Source of the DNA: Picochlorum sp. 'celeri'
Taxonomy: Eukaryota > Chlorophyta > Trebouxiophyceae
Direction: 5' to 3'
Assembly: GCA_010909725.1 (NCBI GenBank)
Contig: JAACMV010000011.1
Location: forward strand, 806,001 to 870,000
DNA length: 64,000 nt
The notes beneath the pieces were generated by a model that was given only the letters and a program-made list of their open reading frames with translations, was not told the origin of the DNA and did not search any database. Shown here piece after piece: positions 9,981 through 21,318 of this stretch (its first letter is position 1; the number at the start of each line of letters is the position of its first letter). Made by a program: the position numbers and the translations under genes.

Positions 9981-11621
9981 ATGACCGATAGTACAAACCT
10001 AGCCGGAAAACCCAGTGCCAAGGCTAAAACACGAAAATTGAATGCGCACGCTGTCGGGGAAGGGGATGAATGTTCATCTTCTATCGTCGATAATAGAGGG
10101 TTTAGTAATGTACAAGGTGCTTGGGGCATGTATTTGCATCCCATCTTGGCGAGGGAGGGGTATGGTGCTGAAACGCAGAGCCGCGAGGAAGTCGCCAGGG
10201 AACGCAATAGGCTGGCCCAGAAAAGGTTTCGTGCCCGACGGAAGGAGAAACGCGAGAAGCAAATGCAGGAGATGAAGGGGAAAGAGCAGGAGCGTGTGGC
10301 TTTGTTGTCGGAGCAGAAGGATATCGTGACGACCCTGAAGGTGAATGCTCAACTCTTGTCTGTTCGCGAATCCTTGTTCCGCTTGTACCGAACGGACGAG
10401 TGTGGTGCGTCGGCAGACGGACCTGCTGGCCCTTCCACCGATGCGAGGGGCTCATCTGCGTTGCCTGCGAGTCTGGGGGGCAACATGGCATCGATGGTGT
10501 TGCAAAGTGGCCAGAGCCACCTTGCGAGTGCTATGACAGGACAGATTGAGAGTGCAGAGTACACCGCCCAATTCGTGTCTGATGGCGAGGATAAGAGGTA
10601 TCTTTCTTTGCTTAGCAGTGCCGAGGAGGTTCAGGGCGAATTCGAAAAGCGTGCTTCTGCTGTGGATGTGATGCTGCAACGGGCGGTGGAGTGTGGTCGG
10701 ATGGAGGCCCTGGTGGCGTTGCGGGGAGATTGTGATTTTGTGTCTGCGCAGCAGAAGCTTTTTGCTTTTCTGTGGGGTATGTTCTGCGTGAACCCGTCTT
10801 TGGCTTTGGTGTGGTTTTCTGAGAACTCGACGATTGATGAGCACAAGTATGCCCAAGCAGCGGTGCGTGATGTTTTGTTTTTGTGTGTGTGCCTGTTTTC
10901 ATGGGATGGGTAGGGTATTCTGTTTGTATTTTCGTTGTTTCATGTGTTGAGTTTATTTAATTGTTGCTGATGTATGGTATGTGTGTGTGTCTGCAGAAAA
11001 TGCTTCATGCCAAGCTGTGCCCAGATGGCCTTGAGAGACTGCGGAAACTACATTCTGCTCAGAGTTTAGAATACGAAAAGAGGCAAGCCAGGCTTGAAGT
11101 ATTGATGGCCAAGGTGAAGAAGGCTTTAGATAGCGTGTCCTCGTCTCCCGAGTACTCCTCGTCCACTGGAGCTTCCATGTTTGTGACCCTGCAAGAGTGC
11201 ACAGATGCCATCTGTGAAGTGGCCAAGGAAGAGTTCAGCTCCATGGTTCCATTCGGGATCTCTTTCTCATCGGAGTTTGATTTAATTGATCTATCAGTGT
11301 TGACGTACGTTTCCACTTGAATGTTTGATATATCGAGTGGCATGATCATCATCTCACTGTCCTTGTGGTGTTGCAGGTGCTACATGTCTCCACAAATAGT
11401 TGATACCTATGCCATGGTGTCAGCCGTGCTCCGAGAAGACCACCGCCAGAAGTCTTTGAAATAAGTAAGCGTCTCTGAGGGTCCTGCCCTATGAGATATC
11501 AGTGAATCACAGGCGTGTGACAGTAGTAGGATGCCACCCTTCTTTTTCTAATTTTCCCATCTTTGCAAAGTCTCAGAGGGTATACTTGCCACGAGGTTGC
11601 TACGCTGCAAGTATCAGACAC
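9976..11621 (+). repeat. Duplicated 1.64-kb block, copy 2
   Basis: This is the partner of 4391-6034. Exons, both introns and about 150 bp of 3' flank are conserved, including the motif before the poly-T stretch. Differences are scattered single bases in exon 1, but a dense cluster near 11245-11295 and a few more in the last exon. Confidence 0.9.
9981..11464 (+). CDS. bZIP transcription factor, duplicate copy 2
   Basis: Three exons (9981-10862, 10997-11304, 11377-11464) give 425 residues, the same length and splice positions as the copy at 4396. The basic region reads RNRLAQKRFRARRKEKREK, with Arg where copy 1 has Gln. Other changes include Asn to Ser, Glu to Asp and Arg to Ser in exon 1, six residues within a dozen near the end of exon 2, and Leu to His near the C-terminus. 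Both copies are intact with no frameshift, so both are probably expressed and constrained. The promoter differs from copy 1, which allows different regulation. Confidence 0.85.
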
Positions 11622-11754
11622 TTCTTTAAAAATTCCCCTCAAAATTATATTGTTTACTGTTTCAAACACGAAATTGTGCTTATGATTACAAATGAATGGC
11701 GTTGTGACTGGTCATGTTCAAATTGTTTTTGGACAATCACAGGCATGGCATTGG

Positions 11755-13049
11755 CTATGGTTTGCGAGCAAAAATATTTTGTAAGAAAAGATTTGTCGGA
11801 GTAGGCTCGACTTTCCGAACATCATCCACAACCATTTTCCTTGCGTCAAAATCTTTTGTCATCTGCAGTGGTGCAACAGCAGATTCTCCCTTCTCTTGAT
11901 CAACCTGAGCACGATCTTTCTGATGACTCGATGCTGGTTGTTTCTTCTCCGCAGCACTACTTTGTTGCAATTTCATTTTCTTTATCTTTTCTTTCATCGC
12001 TTGCAGGCGTGGCGGTAGAGCAATCTTTCGCTTGTCTACCTTTTTCTTCTCTGGGCTTTGAGACATGTCAGATCCAAGCTGGTTCTCGCCTTCTCCGACC
12101 AAACCTTTTGCTGCCACGTTTTTCTCATCCTTTTCTCCTTGGTTGTCTTCCACTATATTTCCTGGCTCGTCATTCCGGGCATCCTGAGAAGCCAATTGAT
12201 TATCATTTTCGCTTGCGATGGAAGACACAATCAAAGAGGAAGTTTTGGAACTATTTTCTCCTTTGCTCCCTCCTTTGGCAGCTATTTTCTCATTCCTATT
12301 ACCAAGATAAATCTTGGCATCTCTAAGTGCGGTTAATTCTTTGCTTTGAGAAGCCATTGCCTCACCTCTGTTTTGTTCTTGCGTCTCTGTTGCAGCATGT
12401 GCAGGAGGAACCCTTTTATGTATGTCACTCCCAATTTCCTTCAAGGTCCTCTTCGTTTCTGAATCTAGTGGATTCTTCAAAGATTTCCTGCGTGCGGGCA
12501 GTTCGTCGCCTTGGGGAGGCATTGCCTTGATTCTCTCTGATGGTTTGTCTCTGTCAGGAATCCTGGATGAGGGCCCAATCGTGTCCACCTTTGGTGTGTT
12601 CCCAAGAACCCGGACAGACATTGTCGAACTATTGTTATGCCCAGCATCCGCATGCTGCTGCCTTCTCTTATCGCCTTGAGGAACATTGGCATGAGGAATG
12701 ATCTGATCTCTCGGGGTTTCACTCGGAAGAGGTTGTTGCTCTGTTCCACGCAGCTCTGAACAGAACTTCTCCACTTGCTCCAGAAGAGTGCCCGTTCTGA
12801 CTTGGCGAGTCCAGGCTGCAAAAATATATGCAATAATCAATCGTCGTGAGTACCAGGACCATGCAACCGCTGAACTCGTATTCATGGAATTCAAATACAC
12901 AATACGCCAACAACAGCAAACGCACCTGTATCTACTCCAGTATGCCCTCTCTGATCCTTTGGAATAGAAATAGTCTGCAAGTATTCCTCTATGCCCAAGG
13001 CCTCGCCTTCTTGGTGGTCATATACTGTATTGTCAAGATTCTCCTCCAT
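11755..13049 (-). CDS. Unrecognised Lys/Glu-rich, probably disordered protein
   Basis: Exon 1 is 13049-12926 and exon 2 is 12815-11755 (intron 110 nt), giving 394 residues. The start MEENLDNTVYDHQEGEALGI leads across the junction into TAWTRQVRTGTLLEQVEKFC, the only segment that looks folded. The rest is polar and low complexity. A basic patch (VDKRKIALPPRLQAMKEKIK) near the C-terminus could be a nuclear localisation or nucleic-acid-binding segment. I do not recognise the family. It lies 80 nt downstream of another unrecognised minus-strand gene, and a shared transcript or a fused gene cannot be excluded. Confidence 0.6.
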
Positions 13050-13129
13050 TGCCGATGTGTTTCAACTGGTTCACTTCTGTATTTACAATGGATCCATTTC
13101 ATTAATTTCATAATTTATATATGCTCTCC

Positions 13130-14199
13130 TTAGAGTAAGAATACGTCATATTTATCGTCAATGTCAGTTGCAGCCTCATCATCTGTCTCTGCCCCGCTGT
13201 CAAAATGGTCTTCTTCATGGAACTGCTCGATCGACATCTTGGTTCCTTCGTGGCCCTGTTTCCTACCGATAATTTTCTGTCTTTCTAGCTCTACTGCTTG
13301 GCGTAAGCCCATAATTCTCTCCGAATCCACCCCCATCATGGATTCTATTGGCACCTGTATCAGGGAACCATCGCCTGACTGCAATGCCGAGTGCATTGCC
13401 TTCATAGCCACCGACGCTGGGAGAGAATCAGCTTCGCCAGTATGGATCATATGGGAGCCATGTATCCAGGATAAGATGGAATTCTTCATGTCATCCCACA
13501 CGTGGCTCAGCTGGGTGGCTGAGCCTACACCTTGTATGCACAGATCCAACTTGGCATTCCACGAGGGACCACATCCCGGTAGGGCAGCATCGTCGATGAG
13601 CAGTGACTGTTTCAACTCTTTCATTTTGAATGCAAATCCTGCCACAAGTTCCACCTGTCTCACCTGTCTCCTCCACGAAGCTCTCTTGTTCTTCCACACT
13701 TTTTTCACGCAGGTCCATGGAATGGAATCTTCAAGTTCCAGCATCTCTTGCTTGATAGATCGTACACGAGACATGAGATTATTCTGCTGATGCCCATGGG
13801 TCTTGAACACATTCTGCACAGCAGTACAAGTGATACACTTGGTTGAACTGGTTCCCTTTATACTTGCACAAAGAGCATGCACGCATATTGCCAGAAATCT
13901 CGCACCTTGATTTCTTTCACAGCGAGTGCCGCAGCATAATAGATATTGGCATCTTTCACAGCGGTGTGAAATTCCTCTTGCTCCACCAGTTTGTTGACAA
14001 GTCCCTGGTCCTCCTCTGACAGTCCAATCTCTTGCTGCACTTTTTGATGTATTAATTCTTTACTATATCTAACAGTATCAGCTTCTGTGGCCTCTGCCCT
14101 TTTGATATTCGGCATAGAAGAGGAAGAGTCCCCGCCCAAGTTTTCCACAGGGTTGGGGACTTGGTTGGGCTGTTTTATCTCCTCCACCTCGCCTTCCAT
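13130..14199 (-). CDS. Unrecognised protein with a Cys pair and acidic C-terminus; exon junction uncertain
   Basis: Exon 14199-13906 starts at a good ATG (MEGEVEEIKQPNQVP) and a second open frame runs 13855-13130. The best join uses donor GTGCG at 13905 and acceptor AAAG at 13856, giving 339 residues but an unusually short 50-nt intron with a poor acceptor. After the join come STKCITC and KTHGH, which could be half of a zinc-binding site, then a helical middle, then an acidic tail (SGAETDDEAATDIDDKYD). The second frame is also open upstream through 13990 and is Cys-rich there, so the true junction could differ. The family is not recognised. It is divergent from GARS, with a shared region at 14200-14424. 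Confidence 0.5.
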
Positions 14200-14424
14200 C
14201 TTGATATTTACTTTTCAATGTACTATTGAAGATACTGTCAATTCGGCAGTGCTGGCGACAGTCAATCATTGAATGCTTTCAAGCATAATTGTGCAGGGTC
14301 TGTATTTGGAACATTTCGAACATCAAGCTCCCCAAGGAATGTGTATCGGCATTACGCGCTCAGACATGTACGAATTAAACACATATTATTTTGTTGCGAG
14401 CAAGACAGGGGTACATTCGCAGGT

Positions 14425-14442
14425 ATGGCGTCTCAGGATTCA

Positions 14443-14473
<31 letters not shown>

Positions 14474-16623
14474 CCTTGGAGGAGGCTGTGCTCAAAGCTC
14501 AAGAGGAAGTGGCAAGGCAAGGTGATGTTGTTCGAGGATTGAAAGCCGAGATGAAGGATGGACGGGTTGTACGGGTGCGTATTCTATTCTGAGTCAAGTG
14601 GGTGCACGTCGTTCATGTATTGCTGAGTGCAAGGCTCATTCCGATGTGTTTATGCCTGCAGTCGACCGTTGATGCCGCTATTGAAGAATTGAAGAATCTC
14701 AAGGTGGATCTCGAGGAGAAAATGAAGGCATACTCTGCGCTGACAGGAAAAGTATCTGGTGCTGATAAGGAGGCGTTCAGGGCGTCGTTGATCAATGTTC
14801 TCGAAAGGAAACTATTCTTCATCCCAGCTTTTAAGATTTATGGCTCAGTGGCTGGATTCTTCGATTACGGGCCCCCAGGATGCGCCGTAAAGCAGAATGT
14901 GACACAATTCTGGAGGCAGCACTTTGTCCTTGAGGAGAATATGTTGGAGGTTGAATGCCCAGCTGTGACACCAGAACCTGTGTTGAAGGCGTCAGGACAT
15001 GTTGAGAGATTTACTGACTTTATGGTAACGGATGTTGTGACTGGCGATTGCCACAGGGCTGATCACTTGTTGGAAGGAATTTTGGAGGACATTTTGGATG
15101 ATCCCAATGCTCATGGAGGGGCTGAGGCTGAGAGCGAGGCTCGCGAGATGCTGGTTCGAGTGGGAGAGATGGGAGCTCAGGATTTGGATGAAGCGCTAAA
15201 GAAGTATAATGCAAAGGCACCGGAGACAGGGAATGATATTAGTTCTGCATTTCCATTCAACCTCATGTTCAAGACATCCATTGGGCCAAAAGGAGATGTT
15301 GTTGGGTATTTGAGGCCGGAGACTGCTCAGGGTATTTTCGTGAATTTCAAGGATTTGTTGTATTACAACGGGTCCAAACTTCCATTCGCTGCCGCGCAAA
15401 TCGGAAACAGTTACAGAAATGAGATTAGTCCACGCTCTGGCCTCTTGCGTGTGAGGGAGTTCACACAGGCAGAGATTGAGCACTTTTGCAATCCAAACGA
15501 TAAGAGCCATCCAAAGTTCAAATATATTCGTGACTTGGATCCATTGTTGTACAGCAGAGCTCTTCAACTAGGTACAGAGAAGAAACCACAAAGGATTTCT
15601 TTACGAAGAGCTGTTGAGGAAGGTATCATTGCAAATGAGACTTTGGGATACTTTATCGGGAGAACATACACATTCTGTACGAAGATAGGTCTCAACCCTG
15701 ATAGGGTGCGATTCAGACAGCATTTGCAGCATGAGATGGCCCATTATGCAGAGGACTGCTGGGATTGTGAAGTTGAGACATCCTATGGATGGATTGAGTG
15801 TGCAGGTCTTGCAGACAGATCTGCTTTCGACTTGAGCGCGCATGCAGCTGCAGCCAAGACAGATTTGAACGCATATGAGCAGTATGCTGAGCCTCGAATG
15901 GAAGAAGTGGTCACCATTGCCCCCGTCAAAAAGATTCTGGGGAAAGAACTGAAGAGGGAGGGACAAATTGTAGCAGATGCTCTGAGCAATATGTCAGATT
16001 GCGATGCCATGGAAATGAAATCCATTCATGAAAAGGGTGAATCAGCTCCTCTCAAGGCGGGGGATACAGTATACCAAATTGATCCCTCATGGGTCAAGAT
16101 TGAGAAAGAAACAAAGAAAGTTAATGGGAAAAGTTTCATCCCTGCCGTCATCGAGCCATCCTTTGGAATTGGACGCATGCTTTATTGCATGTTTGAGCAT
16201 TGCTATTACATTAGAGAAGGGGATGAGCGAAGGACAGTTTTTAAGTTTACTCCCATTGCTGCCCCTATCAAAGTGACAATATTCCCTCTCCTTGCCAGAT
16301 CTGAATTGATTGAGAAGGCAGAAGATATCGCCAGAGAACTCCGACGCGCTGGTCTGTCCAACTCTGTTGACTCTACAGGAACAACAATTGGAAAGCGATA
16401 TGCTAGGACGGACGAAATCGGTGTGCCATTTGCGATTACTGTAGACTTTGACACCTTGGAGGATGGCTCAGTCACCATTCGCGACAGAGACACCACCGCC
16501 CAAGTGCGCGCACCCAGATCTGATCTCGTCTCAGTCATGAAAAGCCTTGCAGCCATGGAAATGTCGTGGGAAGAACTGGTCGCCAAGTATCCAGCACAAG
16601 ATGCACCAACATCAGAGCCGTAA
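14425..16623 (+). CDS. GARS: Glycyl-tRNA synthetase (eukaryotic alpha2 type)
   Basis: Exons 14425-14574 and 14662-16623 give 703 residues. It charges tRNA-Gly with glycine. Order: Met-Ala-Ser, a poly-Gln tract from CAG repeats (about 14448-14471), a WHEP domain split by the intron (ARQGDVVRGLKAEMKDGRVV), then the class II catalytic core with FFDYGPPGCAVKQN, motif 2 region GNSYRNEISPRSGLLRVREF, HYAEDCWDCE, motif 3 VIEPSFGIGRMLYC, and a C-terminal anticodon-binding domain. The frame is open upstream to about 14269 but contains no ATG there. The leader has several out-of-frame ATGs (14273, 14338, 14365). A spliced leader exon from 14273 could add a short N-terminal extension for organelle import, as with other single-gene GARS enzymes. 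Confidence 0.93.
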
Positions 16624-17048
16624 TTGGGGATCTCTTACACCGCACAATTTGCCACCCTAGAGATTGTCGATAAGACAATAGCAGTCGCATCAGACCACAA
16701 TTATTTGCCTTTCCAACCCAAACAGAAGGATATGAATCCGATGGAGATTTTGATCCCAAACAAGATTGGATCAGGGACGGAGACGTCCAGTTATCGCATT
16801 TTCGTCATTTTTTCAAACGGGACCGTCATAGCCTTTTGGCCTGAAAGTGACACATATTGTAGAAAATAGTATAAATAACCCAAAATTTTGTTCATGGGGC
16901 CTATAGCCCATCCTATTCGCTGCAGTTGCGAATCGAAGATTGCGCCATTTTGCCTATCTCGCGATCGCGGGCCCCGATTGCCCCGATGCAACGTCAAAAC
17001 GAAAGAATAAATACTATGGTATACAGTATATACTATGGTGCATCGAGA
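16624..17048. other. Intergenic, GARS to first 552-bp repeat
   Basis: No supported gene. A short GC-rich patch near 16950-16990 contains the palindromic core GCGATCGC, and the rest is AT-rich. Confidence 0.5.
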
Positions 17049-17600
17049 GTATTATGCGCAAATGGGAAAAAGAAAGCTTTAGGGAGTGAGAAACAGTGGG
17101 TACCAAACGCATATGCTCTCGTAGCTGAAGAACCAAGATACCACTCAGTAAGGAGCTGGGTTGGTTATGTATGGCTATGATTGTGACACATGAAGATGCT
17201 TTGCATTCACCGAGTGTCTAGATAGACCATGAATATGACAGAAAGTACCAGGCATGGATACAGGAGGTATTGTAAATGATTCTCAGAGTCCAAGTGGCCA
17301 TACCCAACCACTCTGCAGGTTCCAGCCCTTGACTTATAGGCCATGAGCACACCATTACAATGGATACAGCCCAATTGGGACCCACAGAATGGCATCGCGG
17401 CAGAAGACAGCGTCAAGTTGGTGTTTTCAAGCGAAGCTGAAGATGCCCGTGCAATGCAGTTGATTACGATTCCTGGTGTAAATTGTCCTTCAAATGGCCA
17501 ATATTGGCGAATAATTGCCCATACGTTGATTTAAATTGCATTTTACTCTATATCATCGCAAGCCACGCCTTTGATGAAGAGATCCCCCCGGCCCTTGTAT
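17049..17600 (+). repeat. 552-bp direct repeat, copy 1
   Basis: This matches 21319-21870 with no difference that I can see (offset 4270). It includes an 18-codon-plus open frame ending EEPRYHSVRSWVGYVWL and a 63-codon ATG frame at 17343-17534 beginning MSTPLQWIQPNWDPQNG. Both could be fragments of a duplicated gene, but neither is recognised. The ends are not TG...CA, so a long terminal repeat is not supported. Confidence 0.9.
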
Positions 17601-17608
17601 ATAACTTA

Positions 17609-18065
17609 CAAGTTGACCCCTTTGGCGAATGCCAAGCTCCATGGCTTTCGGCCATGGGTCTTTTGCAGGCATCGCTTCGCTTGCCTATTTGGTCGGTCGC
17701 CCGAAGGGCTCCCTCGGTCGCTGCGCGGCTTGGTTGGGCTAATGAACATTTGGCTAGGACAGGGCCCTGTCCAACACCCCGGGGTGTTGCAGAAATAGTA
17801 AGAAATAAGAATCGAAAGAAGGATGATCTGGGATCCGGTCCCGAGGATGGGGATGATGGGATGCGTTGGACAATGGTGGTGCTATAAAATTTCCTCCGGC
17901 CTCGTCAGGATCCCTTAAACCTTGGCCTCACTGCGTTCGGCACGGGCGGGATCATCACCCATCAGCCATGTTGCTGTTGCTGTTGGGCCTGAGCAAAGCC
18001 TCTCTAAATACACAGTTTCGAACTGGAAGAGGGTCATCCGAAGAGTTCCTGGCATGCGCTGGCTG
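17609..18065. other. Insertion-like 457-bp palindrome-rich segment between 12-bp direct repeats
   Basis: It is flanked on both sides by GTATATAACTTA (17597-17608 and 18066-18077), like a target-site duplication. The inside is visibly richer in G+C than its surroundings and full of perfect palindromes: a 16-bp one at 17757-17772, an 18-bp one at 17772-17789 and a 7-bp-arm hairpin near 17640-17658. There is no transposase frame and no terminal inverted repeat. Such short GC-rich palindromes are common in intergenic DNA of green-algal organelle genomes, so a nuclear organelle-DNA insertion is a possible source; a non-autonomous mobile element is the alternative. Confidence 0.45.
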
Positions 18066-18077
18066 GTATATAACTTA

Positions 18078-18473
18078 TAACTTATAACACCATATGATAC
18101 GGGGGTTCACGAGAAGTTAAAGGATGGTTGCTTGCCTTGCACCCTCGGTCACAATAGGCCTCCGATGGGAACACCCTGTAAACCCCTCAACGGAAAGGAT
18201 GACTAGTAGTCATTGACTACTACTTCGAAGCTAGAATTCTGGCTGCTCTTCGCGACTAGTCTCTCAGAAGGGGTCATAGGTCGTGTTTACTAAGTATTAC
18301 CGCAGATCTCATCATTCTGGCAAAAATAAAAAGTAATGCCTGTATCTGAGTGAATATCCTTGTGATCTATGCGAATATGTTTACGTTTGGAACTGTGTGA
18401 CAGTGGCATGGTTGTATTGCTTTCAACCTTGTGTGTGATATGTGTGTTCCAAAACAGATTCGTACTTTTGGCA
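18078..18473. other. Leader region of the oxidase gene
   Basis: This stretch of about 400 bp follows the insertion-like segment. A small inverted repeat (AGTAGTCA...TGACTACT) lies near 18205-18225. I see no gene in it. Confidence 0.4.
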
Positions 18474-20686
18474 ATGAAATACTTTCGGTTTATCGTCATC
18501 GCCGTCGTCTTCTCACTCCCTGGCCATGGGCTGAGCCAAACTGCTTCGGACATATCTGTCACGGAGGATGAGTTCCTCGCAGATGCGCCTCCATATTTGA
18601 GTTATTATGGGGATATTAAGTGCACAAATATCCTTGCAAGCTCATCAGGGTTCGGGTCCATGAATATCGCGCTACCAAATTATGCCTGCGACTCTATCCA
18701 GTTACCAGGGACCTGGCAGAATCCTGGTGCTGGCTCTGAAGAGTTCGATGTCGTCATTGTTGGGGGAGGTGCGTCCGGGGTATACATGGCACACCGTTTA
18801 CTTGATGTATTCAAGAAAAATAATCAAACTGTCCCAAAGATTGCATTGCTTGAGAGGACGCAGTGGATTGGAGGGAGATTAATGAGTGCCCAAGGTGCTG
18901 GGGGTCTTGGGTTAGCAGTGAATGGGAACAAGGCCAGCGAGGACTTTCCTCCACAAGAATATGGTGGCATGAGAATCGATCCTTACAGATACAGACTCGT
19001 GTTTGAGAAAATCATAGAGACTGGTAGAGCTCTATTTGGGGACGACAAGTGTCTGCGAGGAGAAGAATGCACTCAAGAGTCTGAAAATTGCTGTGAAGCC
19101 ATGTTGACAAGAATGGAGGTCGGGGATATTCGATATTCGACAACAAGAACAGATTTGGGAATTTTAAGCAATTCCTCCGTTTTCACCCCTTCTCAGGTCT
19201 ACTCAGTGGGTAATGATGGATTTAAGAACAGGGCAAATATAGATGACCTTGAGGAATCTGTTGCTTCTGGAAAAGGCTCGCCGTATGATAATTGTGTTCA
19301 AATCGTCTTGTTGGCAGAACTTTATACCCAGGCGACGAAGAACACTCCTTTTTTGTGGAAAGATCTGGTCGTTGAATTATGCGATAATTGTGATCGGGCC
19401 ATTCCTGGGACATGTGATATCTGCAACAAGTTCCCTGGCAAGAGCAAGGTGAATGGACCCATATCTTGCCTTGGATACGATCCACCAACTGATACCGTCC
19501 CAGCTCATGCTATATTTAACCTCTTCAAAGAGGTCACTAATGCTGATCTTAGAACACACTTGTATTTGGTTAAAGAAGGTCTGCAGAGATTCCTGCAAGG
19601 GCTTCTTCTAGTGGATGACACAATTGCCGTCGCTCCCATCTTCAACAAGCAGTTAACATCTATTTCTCTTGAATCAGGAGAAAACCCACAAGAGTTGAGC
19701 CAGAAACAGGTGAAATCGATAAACTACGACGAGCCAATGCCTCGCATGCTACCTTCTCCATCCACGCTGTCCCTTGCTTTTGCTGATGGCAGCATTATCA
19801 GGGCGAAGGCGGCGGTATTAACTATGCTTCCATTTGATATGCCACAAATTGATGGGTTGCAGCCCTGGAATGAAACCATTTCCGAAGTGCTTGAGCCTAA
19901 GCAGGCAATAAAACTCGTCTTGGGTTGGGAGAATTCTGAAGATGCTCCAGAGGCAAAACTAGGTATGAATTTATATCTTGTTGTATCTGCCCCAATCTCT
20001 AAGTCGATATTTTGCATACAGGAATGTCTTCATGTGCTTCTTCGACTTGTCAACGGCTGATATTGGATGGGAATTCAACGGACGACTGGATGGTTCGCCA
20101 GGTATGGCTCTGGGACCCAAAGACAGTGATGATCTACAACACCGCTCCAGGGAACATCACAGACACAAACAAGTATCCAACATCAAACATGTATCAATAT
20201 GCTAGAAAGTATGGACAGGGTGCAATGATAAGAAAAGTCATGGACCAAATTAACGAGGCCACTGGTCTCAATATCTCCATGCCAGACTGGGCAAGAACCA
20301 AGTACTGGCCTCGAGGCAACATCTGTTTGAACCGGAGGCAAGTGCTTTTTGAAAATGCCGCGACATATTTGGAGCGCCCTCTTGGAGGTAAAGTGCCTGT
20401 TTTTTATGCCAACTCGGAGGCGTCTCCTCGAGGTGAGATGCATGGTTGGATTCAAGGAGGATGGGAGATGGTTGAGGACAATCTTCCAGATCTTGCCTTG
20501 TACCTTGGACTCTCCAAAAATCTTACAAAATACGATCCAGAACCGTACGATCCGCCTTTGAGATTTGCTGTAGGTGAACAGCCAGGAAACGCAACCCAGT
20601 CATCAGGTGCTACGACAACACACAGCAGCATTGCCATCTTGCTCACAATGATTTGCTGTGTAATAGTGGGAATATTACAGTTTTAA
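18474..20686 (+). CDS. Secreted flavin amine-oxidase-family protein with C-terminal membrane or GPI anchor
   Basis: Exons 18474-19962 and 20022-20686 (intron 59 nt) give 717 residues. The signal peptide MKYFRFIVIAVVFSLPGHG is followed by an FAD-binding Rossmann motif VVIVGGGASGVYMAHRL, LLERTQWIGGRL and YGGMRIDP, which match the flavin-containing amine oxidase / monooxygenase fold. The late segment MHGWIQGGWEMVEDNLP resembles the family's C-terminal FAD contact. A Ser/Thr-rich linker precedes a terminal hydrophobic helix ending in GILQF, as in GPI-anchored proteins. Many Asn-x-Ser/Thr sites and paired cysteines fit secretion. An in-frame ATG at 18369 would add 35 residues, but the later ATG gives the cleaner signal peptide. 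The substrate is unknown. The gene sits between two identical 552-bp repeats. Confidence 0.75.
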
Positions 20687-21318
20687 TGTGTTCATAATTA
20701 ATATTATTGTACTTGGAACAGAGAAGAGAAATATTGTTCGCCAGTTGCAGAGGATGACGCGGGAATACCACCAGGCCTGTTGCCGCCTAGGCAGCAAAAT
20801 GTTCGAGTACTGCTTGTTGAGAATGATCACCTGCGGCCAGGACATTCAAAGGCCTTTCGACAAGTCGAGAATAGAAGCCACAGTAGTCTTGACACTCCAA
20901 ACATTTAAAACACTCTAGAGAAATATTTGGACACCATGAGGACAGTGGTAGATTTGAAATTCAAACCCGTCATGTAGATGAATTTGAATCCCTTCCAAAT
21001 AGGGCACATATGTTGGACTCGAAATTGCCAAACCTAGAACGATGATTTCTTCGCCATGGTCCGCTAGATGATCGCCACTGGGCTATTTTATTATCCCATA
21101 GTACTCGAATGAAATATATAATAAAGAATAATGGGAGATTCCACGTACGCAACCGAGTGGGGAAGAAGAAAGGGGCGGGTCATTTTGAAAAATACATAGA
21201 TGTAAACAACGGTGGGAAGTTTTTTCGCGAAGAAGTCAAGTGCAAATGTTGTGTGCGATTCGTGACCTCATACGACACTCTTGTCTTCTTACTCCAGACT
21301 ATATTGCTATATTTGCTT
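20687..21318. other. Intergenic, oxidase to second 552-bp repeat
   Basis: 632 bp, AT-rich, with no supported gene. Short open frames on both strands show no family resemblance or splice context. Confidence 0.5.

Noticed and set aside
14269..14424. Longer GARS starting with a mitochondrial-like extension
   Set aside because: The frame has only TTG at its start and no ATG, so it is not a normal initiation site; kept as a finding rather than a start.
17483..17887. Plus-strand 134-codon frame across the insertion-like segment
   Set aside because: It crosses the repeat boundary into the palindrome-rich DNA, with no conserved features; a chance frame in GC-rich sequence.
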